A stretch of 64,000 nt of DNA from assembly GCA_030789695.1 (NCBI GenBank), contig CM061141.1, forward strand, positions 197,233,689 to 197,297,688, read 5' to 3'. The number at the start of each line of letters is the position of its first letter. Within the stretch, counting starts at the first letter, position 1. This document shows, in pieces, positions 52,398 through 62,960 of the stretch. Below the pieces are notes generated by a model, which saw only the letters and a list, made by a program, of their open reading frames with translations, did no database searches and was not told where the DNA came from. The DNA is from Scilla litardierei (Eukaryota; Streptophyta; Magnoliopsida; Asparagales; Asparagaceae). The position numbers and the translations under genes are program-made.

Positions 52398-52570
52398 GCA
52401 GTGGCCTGCTGGAATTGTATCATCAAGGTTCCATTTACGCTGGGTAGTATTTAGAGTCAAGAGGTCGACAGCTTAGGTCTAAATATTACAGCGGGCTTGT
52501 TACCTTATGTTCTCTACATCGCTTTGGAGAGTATCAAATTTCCAGGTAATTTGGAGAATGAGGCGTGACA
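52398..52570 (+). repeat. Element A 3' LTR, last segment
   Basis: This completes the LTR (CCTGCTGGAATT...CGCTGGGTAGTATTTAGAGT) and ends AGGCGTGACA at 52570, matching the ends at 24414 and 56331. Confidence 0.85.
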
Positions 52571-52744
52571 ATAACCATTCACGTGAAAGGTCCTTTAGCC
52601 ATCTCTGGTTATAATGTCTACGCTACACCAACTATCACAAGAGTGTTTCCGTGAGATATAGAGTAAGATATCCATGTTGAAGCATCTTGGCGATTTGTTC
52701 TGTGGACTTATTTCCTAACAAGCATATGTGCGTTGTCTCACCAT
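52571..52744. repeat. Flank unit, first copy, left part
   Basis: GTGAAAGGTCCTTTAGCCAT and what follows is repeated after the second LTR copy at 56332. It is interrupted at 52744 by a solo LTR and continues at 54351-54430. Confidence 0.8.
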
Positions 52745-54350
52745 TGATTATGGTTGAATATTGCATATACAACCCCCCTAACTCATTTGTTTTGTGTATT
52801 GATATCATGCATTTTGGGTGCAATACATATGTTTTCATTATATCTTTTTATTTTGGATCATGTCATTTATTCATGCACAAATTATAGCTCCCACAACTTA
52901 ATCATACTTCATATATTTTTCAGGATTTTTCAGTAATTTTCTGGAATTTTTCTGGAGCTTAAACGATGAAGATTTGAGCAAAAGAGATCCACACAGGCGT
53001 GTGTTACACTCTATGCAGTCGTTTGCACTGTAACCGCCCAATCAAAGAGAAACTTGGAAAGAAGAACTACACTGTCATTGTTGAATTCAAATTTCCAAAG
53101 TGTTTTGGCAGCTCAAAAATGCAAACAACGCAGTCGTTTCGAAATCCACATATCGCGTGGTCAGACGAGAAAATGAATGATAACTCAAGGGGGGCTCAAA
53201 CTGTCTCGTCAATCGTTTGAAACGACCGTGTCGAATCAACCCAGCCTTAATCCATTTTTTGCACTACAGCAAACAGTCACGTCAAATTCGACGTGACCGT
53301 GTCGATCCAGTTGACGCGACCGCGTCAACACTTAAACGACTATTTTGCTCGGGCTGTCATCTTCTTCTCCGCAACTTAAACGATTGAACCCAAATTTTTT
53401 TGAGCCGTCGATCTAAACGATCAACGAATGGGATTCATTGGGGTTTGAGGGAAGTATAAAAGGATGTCACAGTCCCCATTTATCATTATCTTTTGATGCC
53501 TTAGGGCTAGGGAATGTGAATTTAAGAGCTAGTGTTTTTGGAGGAACTCAAGGGAGAGATTGGGACTTCATCCTCTTCATCGACAACGCACATTTGATCC
53601 CTTATTCATCCTCTCTTGTTTATTTTCATTTTATTGTATTGTAATATTGACTGGATGATGTTTTGTAGCAAAAACACCTATTCTCTTATTATAATGAAGT
53701 AAAACTCTCTTTGTATGAGTTGTGGATAACTTAGGGCATTGTGATGTGTAATTCCCCTTGTCTATTGAATGCATCTATTATAGTTGTAGCTTTGGGAGAT
53801 TGTTTTCTACTCTACATTTCTCTATTGTTAATTTACAAAGCTAATGATAGTGAGATGGATCTCCCCACAAGGGGTGATCATCATTATTATCATGAAACCC
53901 CTTACCCTAGATATAGTTCATTTGAAGGTTGCACCTAATCCTAAAAGGATCATCCGAAGGTGTTATCTAAGAGATACACCATTGAGTCATAGCATTTATC
54001 GTGCATTACCTAAAAGGGAATTTCCCCTAAAACGGGTGCATGATTGACTTTGGAATCATAATTGTAATAACCCTAGGTAACTCCCCAATTCATGCAAATT
54101 CTCATATCTCTTTCTCTTTGATTGGCTAACCTACTTTGGGCATCATAGATCATCCCTCACACCATTCATATCCATCACCCAATTTTGTAATGTGAGATAG
54201 TATTAATCTCATCATTATTCTCCAATAATCAATTAAGCTTGCATAATTGTAGAGCAACATGTCCCTGTGGAATACGACCCCGGACTCACCAGGTTATTGC
54301 TTGACATCCTCCTGCACTTGGGAGTATCGCACACCTTTTTGTGTGTGTCA
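52745..54350 (+). mobile_element. Solo LTR, probably Tat/Athila-like
   Basis: This 1.6 kb insert (compared with the uninterrupted flank near 56503) begins TGATTATGG and ends GTATCGCACACC...GTGTGTCA. The GGGAGTATCGCACAC ending is of the kind seen on Tat/Athila LTRs. There is a TATAAAAGG box at about 53455 and, upstream of it, palindrome-like words around GACGCGACCGCGTC (53270-53345). A clear 5 bp target duplication is not visible, so the ends may be off by a few bases. No coding sequence is seen. Confidence 0.6.
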
Positions 54351-54430
54351 ATTGTGTCCACACATCAAGCGGCTATGAGACCAGCCACTACTATCCGATG
54401 GTAGAGAGAAATGCACACTGGTCTACATGG
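54351..54430. repeat. Flank unit, first copy, right part
   Basis: CACATCAAGCGGCTATGAGACCAGCCACTACTATCCGATGG matches 56511-56570 and then joins a second LTR copy at about 54431. Confidence 0.78.
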
Positions 54431-56331
54431 AACAATCAATGTCATGATTATGCTAATATGCCATGCTTATACTAATATGCCATTGCCATGGCATATGCTA
54501 ATTTTCCATGCTTATGCTAATATGCTAATTTTCCATTCTTACGCTCATATGTTCTAAATATTAGTGTTAACATATCCATATGAAGAATTAATCCATTATG
54601 CAAGATATTGTTATGGACATGATATGTGCAATTATGCCCTAATGTTCATACTAAGCTATAATGACAAGCTAATGTTCATGCTAATCTAGACATGCCATGT
54701 TCATAGCAATGCTAATATTCATGCCATGCCAACATGCTAATGTGTTAATGCACATGCTAATGTAAACATGTTCTAATGTCTATGTTGACATGCTAAGTTA
54801 TGTCCAAACTTCATCTTAGTTGCCATGCTAGTGACATTGATATGCCATGACTATGGTTATTTCATGTTAGTCTCTATGTAAATATCCATGCTCTAGGTTC
54901 CTTATCACGTTAAGTTCAATGCGTTATATTTCTACGTTCCATGTTATTAACCTTGTTAACTTCATGTTAACATATATGTTATATGTCCCATGTGAATGGA
55001 AAAGTTCCATGTCGCATATTATGTGAATCCATATTGTACATTTGGAAGTAATAATGGCACACGATGTAGTGTGATGGAATGTGCAATTTTTCACTTCAGG
55101 CGTAGACACGGGGTAATGGGGTAAACTCAAGGTTAGAGAATGTATGAGCGACGAGACCATCCTATTATACATACCTCTCCAAGAGTTAAGACTTGGAGTA
55201 GGCGTTTTCCTCCCGTGAGAGGGAGGGTGTTCTGAATTACATACCACTTCGGTTGTGTTCTCCTCCCATGAGAGGGAGTGTGTTTTGGATGACATACCAC
55301 TTCAGTGGCGTTCTCCTCCCGTGAGAGGAAGGGTGTTCTGGATTACATACCACTTTTGTGGCGTTCTCCTCCCGTAAGTGGGAGGGTGTTAAATTATCAG
55401 GATGGATGGTTCTCGTTGCGCATTACATTCTCTGACCCGGAGTTTGTAAGATCAACTAGGGTGTACTTCTTTTTACTAGAATAGGCTTACATACTAACCC
55501 TAGGCACAGTCTAGGCGATGTCATGGACTTGACATCGGTAGACTTATTATGACACTCTTGATGTGACACATTTACTTTTATGCCTTTACTTTTGTCATTT
55601 CTCTTAACTGCATATTTATTTCAGCATATTTTATGTTATTTTATTTTCACATTAATGCTCATCATCTGTCTTAATTTTGAGCAGAGATAATGTTATTTAG
55701 AATGCTCATTTTTTTATTTACATGAATTCTGAAACCTTGGTTGGATAACACAATCGTAAATAAAGTAGTCTACACTTGAGTTGTGTTTCCTACTGGGCAC
55801 GCATTAACGTGTCTGCCCCATTTTCCTCAAGTCTAGAGCTAGACTTCAAAGAAAGTTCTCCCCCAGGAAACCGTCCAAAACTTCAAGCTAAAGGTCGAGT
55901 CCTCTGAGGGTGGTTTTGTGAAGCTGGTTACTCAAGATTAGAATAGGGAGTGAGTTGTACTTATGTTGTGGACACTATGTTGAGGGTTGAGAGTCTTATC
56001 TATTGTTTTCCCTCTGTACCTTGTGTATGTATACTTGTATTCTTCAGACATTAATATATGTAAATCTTTTGTGACTTGTGTAGTGGCTGTGATTATTTTT
56101 CTGTATTGGAGCACTTGTAGTATTCTTTATTTGTCATCGGTACTATCTGAGCATTCGCAGTGGGCCTGCTGGAATTATATCATTAATGTTCCATTTACGC
56201 TGGGTAGTATTTAGAGTTGAGGGGTCGACACGTTAGGTCTAAATACTATTGTGGGCATGTCACCTTCCGTTGTATACATACGCCTTGGAGAGTCTCGAAT
56301 TTCCAGGTATTTTGGGGAACGGGGCATGACA
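54431..56331 (+). repeat. Element A LTR, duplicated partial copy
   Basis: Collinear with 32880-33930 + 43591-44279 + 52398-52570, but without those insertions. It starts inside the LTR (ATGATTATGCTAATATGCC) and ends GGGGCATGACA. The 53 bp repeat is present at 55205-55395. It serves as the empty-site reference for the nested insertions. Confidence 0.87.
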
Positions 56332-56576
56332 ACAGCCTTTCAAGTGAAAGGTCCTTTAGCCATCTCTGGTCATAAGGTTTACGTAACACCAACTGTCACA
56401 TGAGTGTTTCCGTTGAGATATCATGTATGATATCCATGTTGAAGCATCTCGACGATTCATTGGTGGACTTATTTCCCAACAGCATATGCGCATTGTCCCA
56501 CCATGTCCTCACATCAAAAGGTTATGAGACCAGCCACTACTATTCGATGGTAGAGATCAATGCATAGTGGTCTACC
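56332..56576. repeat. Flank unit, second copy
   Basis: The same sequence as 52571-52744 plus 54351-54425, uninterrupted. It ends GTCTACC, where the Tekay-type element inserts (CTACC is probably half of its target duplication). Confidence 0.82.
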
Positions 56577-56870
56577 TGTAACGACTGCTTTTCTTGTATC
56601 TGGATTTTATATAATATAATATATGTTTTGGTGGATTTTCTCCTCGTGTGTGGTTTTCGTCTCCGTAGCTTTCATTTTCGATCGTTTCGTCGTGATTTCT
56701 CGTCTCTTCCTTAGGATCATCGATTTCGGAGTTTGTCACTCGTGACGGACTTCACAACGGTCGTATCTTACTGTTAGATCAAGCCTAGGAGTCTTAGGAA
56801 TCGATCACGGGGCCTCGCGCTCCGTATCGGTACTTTTCTGTGCTCATTAGCCGGTATAAGAAGGGGCACC

Positions 56871-57263
56871 GACCGACTAGATGACGATCCAGTCGGTCGG
56901 AAATCCTTCTTGGACCGACTAGTTAGCTTTCTAAATTTCTCAGGAGTTACTGTTTATCGTTAGTCGGTCTAAGAACGTTGGTTGACCGACTAGGTTGCAA
57001 ACTAGTCGGTCAGCAATGCTTCTTGAACCGACTAACTCATCATATTATTTTTGTATCAGTTACTGTTCACTCTTAGTCGGTCTAAGAACGTTCATCGACC
57101 GACTAGATGCTAAACTAGTCGGTCAGTATTTGTTCATGGACCGACTAATTCTAAATCCTAATTTTGTACAGAAGTTACTGTTTACACTTAGTCGGTCTGC
57201 GTTGGTCGACCGACCGACTAGTTGCCAAACTAGTCGGTCAGTGGTTGCTCTTTGACCGACTAA
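56871..57263 (+). repeat. Cluster of GACCGACTAG / CTAGTCGGTC words in a roughly 115 bp higher-order repeat
   Basis: GACCGACTA or its complement TAGTCGGTC occurs about fourteen times (56871, 56890, 56912, 56960, 56982, 57001, 57025, 57073, 57096, 57115, 57139, 57188, 57209, 57230, 57253, approximate starts). GTTACTGTTTATCGTT-like lead-ins at about 56946, 57058 and 57174 show a longer repeat unit. Neighbouring words are in opposite orientation and can pair. Confidence 0.88.
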
Positions 57264-57303
57264 CCAGTGTTAAAACCCTAATTTCTGGGCAGCCGCCAGC
57301 CTA

Positions 57304-57318
57304 ACCTATTTATACCCA
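57304..57318 (+). promoter_or_regulatory. Tekay LTR TATA box
   Basis: CTATTTATACCC lies about 45 bases after the last GACCGACTA word and before the C-rich leader. Promoter function is inferred. Confidence 0.55.
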
Positions 57319-59068
57319 ACCCATTCGACTTCTTCTTCTCCAACACGACCCAAAACCCTAAAAATCTCCCCCTTCAGCCCCCATCTTCCTCCAAGCTCCA
57401 TTTCTCCATTCCAAGCCCTAAATCCATCATCCAATCCATCCAATCACTCCATCTATCTCTCATCTTCCCCAAATCTCCATCAAAACCCATCAAAACCCCA
57501 AATCCCCCTAAACCCTAGTTTCCTCAAACTTCTCCAATCTCTTCCAGATCTGATCCTAGGGTTCCCCGGAGTGTTTCTTCCGTCTCCTCTCGGTAAGAAA
57601 TCGATCTACCGTTGTTTTCATAGCTTATTTATGATTCTATGAAAACCCTAATTAATTTCATGTGTTTGGTGTTTGTTTCCCCCATAACAGCGATTTCCCC
57701 CGTAGATAGCGTCCGTGTGACGAAGTAGTCGTCATCCCCGGTGCTAGGCAAGTGAAACTTGCCACTTAGGGTTTAGGCCATGTTTTAGGCCATTTACTTG
57801 TTGTAGGCGTAAAAGAGGCTAGGTGACGAAATGATACTCGCCTAGGCGCAAATTGGGGAAATAGCTTGACAACGAAGCTAATTCCGACTTTTAGCATGTT
57901 GCACAATTTCCATGTCATGTTTACTTTCAATTAACGGTACGCGAATATGTTCATGTCATTGCATTTCGCCTGTCACGTTTAATTTAACTAACGGTACGCA
58001 AATAAATTGTCATGACCTCGCATTCTTTAAGTGTTGCTTGATTGCGTAGCTTTGCTACAATTGTGTGTTCCTGGCTCGTGTTCCAGAAGCGGGCCATGTG
58101 TTGGTTGATAGCCAATGCCCGAATTGTGTGTTCCGGCTAGGTGTTCCCTACGCCATACCAGTGTTCCTGGCTCGTGACCAGAAGCGAGCATAATGAGTTG
58201 GAAACCCCAACGCTCGGAATGTATTGAATTGTGAACTTCGAATGCGAGCTCAATGGCGGGGCAACCCTAGGCTCACTAGATGAGCTCAATGTGTAGGGAC
58301 CCCAGGCTCCATATCGTGTGGTTACCGAGTAGTGTTTAGTGCTGATCGGTCTGAAATGCTACGACATTCAGCGAATGGCGTAAACACCTATAAAATGTGA
58401 ATTGATTGAATTGATAGTAGCTTGGCTACTCTTGTCTTGTCCCGATGATTGTTCTCTTATACAAATTGTTTTGCCATGTTTTAATTGTGCACTCATGTTA
58501 TAACTGCCATGTCATGCATACTAAACTGCTAGGTTGCTAGATGCCTCACTTTCAGTTTCCTTGCCCAAGTCTTTTTAGACTTGCTGACATGTGCCCCTTT
58601 ACTCTTTTGGGTGACACATGTTAGATCCTGAGCCTGAGTACCTCGTTGAGGACGAGGTGTTCGCTGACGCCGAGCCCGAGCCCGTGTTTGACGGGGAGTA
58701 CGTGGACACTGGGGACCAGTCCTAGTGTCTTCGTGTGTTTTACTTTTGTTAGACAGTTGTTTTGTATTCGGTGCGTGGCACCTATATCTTTGTTATGTCG
58801 TTTCTTTTGTTGGCCTTGTTCTGGGCCTTGGACTCTTTTCTTTTAGCCTGGTGGCTTTTCTGGATGTTGGACTCTTGTTGATGTTGGACAATTTGAGAGA
58901 TGTGGAATTTTATTTCAGTCTCCCCTTGTGTTATTATTGTTATTCTGTTGTGGTTACAGGGACCTGTTTATGTAATGTGGACGCTTATCGGGTTTGGGGC
59001 TTCACAGCTCCACTCTCGTGCGGACCTTTTCACGTCTCGCCTCCATTTTAGGGAAGCGGGTCGTGACA

Positions 59069-59213
59069 GGTTTTAGTGGTGGCCCATGCAGGTCCTCTGT
59101 AACTGCGATTTTTTTGGAATAGCGGTAATAATATTAGAATGTCCAATAAACTAAGTTCGACGTCCGATGTCATAAGCTATGAGTCTAATCTGATTTGTTT
59201 TCCGTGTCACTAG
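59069..59213 (+). other. Leader with putative primer-binding region
   Basis: GGTTTTAGTGGTGGCCCATG follows the LTR. TGGTGGCCCATGCAGG is the likely primer site but is not the common tRNA-Met sequence. A splice-acceptor-like CACTAG lies directly before the gag ATG. Confidence 0.4.
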
Positions 59214-60355
59214 ATGGCAGGAAGACGTTTCACCCGTGGTGGGGGTAGTGGCGCGGTCCCTCATGATGAGGAGCCTGAGCGGGAACCCACCAGTGGTGAG
59301 ATGATGCGGATGATGATCCAGATGATGCAGGTGCAGCAAGGCGTGCTTCTGCAAGTCCAGAATGCTCCACCTGCTCGAGCTGCCCGGGCTCTTCCGGATG
59401 TTCCTCGCTCTGAGCCAGGAGCGAAGCAATTTTGGGAGCTGGGTCCCGCATATTTTGATGGTTCTGAGGGTCCTCTGGCTGCCGATGAGTGGATTCGGAA
59501 CGTCGAGGACAATCTGAAGATGGCCAAGATCACCCCGGCTGGATGGGTTGATTTGGCGAAGAGGCAGCTGAAGGATAATGCCAGGAATTGGTGGGATGCG
59601 GAAGAGAAGTTGTTGGTGGAGCCGATAGCTTGGGCTACCTTCAAGGCCCTTCAAGGCCAGATTTGATGGTGAGTTCTTCCCGAAGGCTGCCAGGGAAGAG
59701 ATGCTGCAGCGTTTTATCGATCTGAAGCAGGGGAACTCGTCGGTGGACCTTTATCACCAAGAGTTCATGAGGCTGAGTCGGTTTGCACCGAAGATGGTGC
59801 AGGACGTTGAGGAGAGAGCTCAGAGGTTCCTGCAGGGGCTTGCTTCGAAGCTCCAGAGTTTTGTGACCTCTTCTGACCGGGAGTCTTATCCGAAGGTTAT
59901 GGTCGCTGCCAAGAGGCAGGAGCTGCTCGTGAACCAGAGGAAGGGATCTGTTGTTGGTGCTGGGAAGAGGCCTGTGGAACAGGCGAGAGCTGTGGTTAGA
60001 CCTGGATTCAGGCCTAATCAGTCTGCTCAGTTTAAGAGGCCAGGAGGGTCTATTCCGAAGATTTGCCATTTCTGCGGCAGGCCTGGCCACGTCAAGGATC
60101 AGTGTCGGAAGTTTTTGGGCCAGTGTTTGATTTGCGGTGATGCATCTCATGTCGCGAAGGATTGTCGGCATGCGGATCCGCTGCGGAGGGCACCTGTTGC
60201 AGCTCAGCCATTGCAGCAGCGAGCGTCTGTTCCTGCTGGACGTGGAGCAGCTCTTGTTCCGCAGGGGCAGGCTTTTCGGCAGGCTGTTCCGCCGAGAAGG
60301 CAGGCTTTTCTGATGACCGCTGCGGAGAGCGCGGCTGTGGATGAGGTTATCGCAG
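59214..60355 (+). pseudogene. Tekay-type gag (one frameshift by a 10-base duplication)
   Basis: Gag forms the particle and binds RNA. The ATG at 59214 opens 150 residues (MAGRRFTRG..., AAREEM-type helices later). At 59640-59659 TTCAAGGCCC is followed by TTCAAGGCCA, a 10-base tandem duplication that shifts the frame. The other frame continues from there (FFPKAAREEMLQRFIDLKQG, SVDLYHQEFMRLSRFAP) to two CCHC knuckles, CHFCGRPGHVKDQC (about 60064-60105) and CLICGDASHVAKDC (about 60124-60165). It then runs up to AVDEVIAG. The Retrotrans_gag domain is clear. Without the duplication it would be one frame. Confidence 0.88.
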
Positions 60356-60469
60356 GTAATCCTCAATCTAGCTGTTACTTTCCTAGCTGGTTTTGATTGT
60401 TAGATTTTGTTGTTTGCTTGAACATGATTGTTTGCTAGATTAGGGTTTGATTGTTAATTGCTTGATTAG
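60356..60469 (+). other. Intron-like insert 1 between gag and protease (114 bp)
   Basis: CGCAG|GTAATCC...GCTTGATTAG|GTGTG. It is T-rich, with several stops in the gag frame, between GC-richer coding sequence. Removing GT...AG joins the gag frame (last codon split after its first base) exactly to the protease frame. This restores the single gag-pol frame usual in chromoviruses. Confidence 0.6.
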
Positions 60470-62889
60470 GTGTGATTTTGGTGTGCACATTTCCTGCACG
60501 AGTCCTCTTTGACTCTGATGCATCGATGTGCATTATTTCTCAGAGCTTCGTGGAGAGGCATTCCTTGTCGACGTCCCCTCTTCCAAAAAGTTGGAATATC
60601 GTTACAGGGAATGGTGTGGTCTCGGTGCATCGTGGTTGCAATTCTTGCTCGTTGGTGGTCTGTGGACATGAGCTTTTTGCGGATTTCATTGTCCACGACA
60701 TCATCAACTATGATGCAGTTCTTGGGATGGACTGGCTTGCGAGCTTCTATGCTACGATTGACTGCAGGAGGAAGAAGGTGGTGTTCGAGATTCCCGGACA
60801 TCCAGTGTTTGAGTTCAGTCGTGGTAGCAGTTCGCTTGGTCCTGTCAGATTTCGGGCCAGGCCGGTGGAGGCTGTGGCTATGCAGATGGAGCTGGAGTGG
60901 CCAGTTGTGGTGCGAGATTTTGGCGACGTCTTCCCCGAGGAGATGTCTGGTTTGCCGCCTGATCGGGCTCTGGAATTTTCTATTGATCTTGTTCCAGGTG
61001 CACAGCCGGTTTCGAAGGCGCCGTATCGTATGGCACCTGCTGAGTTGGAAGAGTTGCGGAAGCAGTTGGATGAGCTTTTGCAGAAGGGTTATATTAATCC
61101 TAGCGTGTCTCCGTGGGGAGCACCGGTGTTGTTGGTTAAGAAGAAGGATGGTTCGCGTCGCATGTGCGTGGATTATCGGGAGTTGAATGCGGTAACTATT
61201 AAGAATAAATACCCTTTGCCTCGCATCGATGATATTTTTGATCAGCTTGGAGGTTCGAGTGTGTTTTCTAAATTGGATTTGAGGAGTGGTTACCATCAGT
61301 TGAAGGTGAAGAAGGGAGATGTTCCGAAGACAGCGTTCAGGACGAAGTATGGACACTATGAGTTTGTGATTATGCCTTTCGGCGTAACTAACGCGCCCGC
61401 AGTTTTCATGAATCTGATGAACCTGATTTTCTACGACTTTTTGGATAAGTTTGTCGTTATCTTTATTGACGACATTCTGATCTATTCGAAGTCGGAGGAA
61501 GAGCATGCCTCGCACTTAAGGACGGTGTTGGAGATTTTGAGGAAGCATCGTTTGTATGCTAAGTTTTCGAAGTGCGAGTTTTGGCTGGATCGAGTTGCTT
61601 TTCTCGGGCATGTGGTGACTGGAGATGGTATTTCTGTGGATCCTGAGAAGATTCGGGCCATCAGGGAGTGGCCTGTTCCGTCGTCAGCAACTGAGATTTG
61701 GAGTTTTCTTGTACTTGCCGGTTATTATCGGCGATTCATTAAGGACTTTTCTCGTATTGCTGAGCCGATGACCAGGTTGACGCGGAAGGATGTTGCTTTT
61801 GTTTGGTCGGGTGATTGTGAGAGTGCTTTTGGTGTTCTGAAGGAGAGGTTGACGAGTGCCCCTATTCTTGTTGTGCCTGATCGCAGCGGTGGGTTTGAGA
61901 TCTTTTGCGATGCTTCTGGCAAGGGTCTCGGTTGTGTGTTGCATCAGCACGGGCATGTTGTGGCGTATGCGTCTCGTCAGCTTAAGGTTCATGAGAAGAA
62001 TTACCCGACGCATGATTTAGAGTTGGCTGCCGTTGTGTTTGCTCTTAAGATTTGGAGGCACTTCTTGCTGAGTGAGAAAGTGAAGATTTTCACCGATCAC
62101 AAAAGCTTGAAGTATATTTTCACTCAGAAGGAGCTCAACATGCGACAGCGTCGATGGTTGGAGCTTATGGCGGATTATGATATTGATTTGCAGTTTCACC
62201 CTGGCAAGGTGAATGTGGTTCCTGATGCTTTGAGTAGGCTTCCAGCAGTAATGATTTTGACCTCGCAGTGGAGATTGCAGCAGGATTTTTGCGAGTCTGG
62301 TGTTGAGATTGTTCTTCCTGGGGAGGCTTCGTCGTTGATGTACATGCAGGTACAGTCGACGATCGTTGATCGGATTAAGGCTGGCCAGGCTGAGGATCCG
62401 AAGCTGGTGAGGATTCGGGAGCAGGTGGAAGCCGGTCTGCGGACTGACTTTATGATTCAGGAGGATGGCTCGCTGAGGTTTGGAGCCAGGTTGTGTGTGC
62501 CTGCTGGGGATATCAGAGAGGAATTGATGGTGGAGGCACACAGTTCGCCGTATTCTGTGCATCCTGGTGGCACCAAGATGTACCAGGATCTTCGTCTGAA
62601 TTATTGGTGGCATGGTATGAAGAGGAGTGTGGCTCGGAGTGTAGCCAAGTGTTTGGTTTGCCAGCAAGTGAAGGCGGAGCATCAGCGTTCGGCCGGGTTG
62701 CTACAACCGCTTCCGATTCCGGAGTGGAAGTGGCAGCACATCACTATGGATTTCGTGACTGGACTACCTCGGAGTCCGAAGCAGAATGACGCGATTTGGG
62801 TGATCGTAGATCGATTGACCAAATCTGTGCACTTTATTCCGTTCCGAGTGGGACAGTCCACTGAGGCGCTAGCGAGGAGATATATGGAG
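60470..62889 (+). CDS. Tekay-type pol, first part: protease, reverse transcriptase, RNase H, start of integrase
   Basis: Open from 60472 without a stop. The protease has [13 protein letters not shown]; the usual DSG is DSD here. The RT follows, with [26 protein letters not shown] and catalytic FIDD at about 61461-61475. RNase H has [16 protein letters not shown], then [15 protein letters not shown] and [11 protein letters not shown]. The integrase has the HHCC zinc region at about 62540-62680 ([20 protein letters not shown]) and the first catalytic Asp in [12 protein letters not shown]. The PR-RT-RH-INT order is Ty3/gypsy. The frame ends at RRYMEV, where the second intron-like insert begins. 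The protease G-to-D change may weaken the enzyme. Confidence 0.9.
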
Positions 62890-62960
62890 GTAAAATTCTT
62901 TTACTCCCCGTTTTATGTCCTTTTCCCAGTTTGGATAGTGATGTAACGTGAATCGTACAG
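62890..62960 (+). other. Intron-like insert 2 inside the integrase (71 bp)
   Basis: ATGGAG|GTAAAATTC...CGTACAG|GAGG. It splits RRYME from [10 protein letters not shown] between two whole codons (phase 0). Left in place it leads to a TAA at about 62944. Removing it gives the uninterrupted integrase wording known from chromoviruses. A pyrimidine-rich stretch and a GTGATGTAAC branch-like sequence are inside. Confidence 0.65.

Larger units (their letters stand above)
56577..59068 (+). repeat. Tekay-type 5' LTR (2492 bp)
   Basis: It starts TGTAACGACTGC (as at 63910) and ends GGGTCGTGACA. The order inside is: palindrome-word cluster (56871-57263), TATA box (57306), C-rich leader with many AACCCTAA phrases (57280-57590), a splice-donor-like CTCTCG|GTAAGAAATC at 57593, then AT-rich sequence with several CTCGTG(TTC/ACC)AGAAGCG repeats (58075-58190). 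Short frames inside are not credible genes. Confidence 0.9.

Noticed and set aside
52745..54350. Complete LTR element
   Set aside because: There is no second LTR, no primer site and no coding region, so a solo LTR is the simplest reading.
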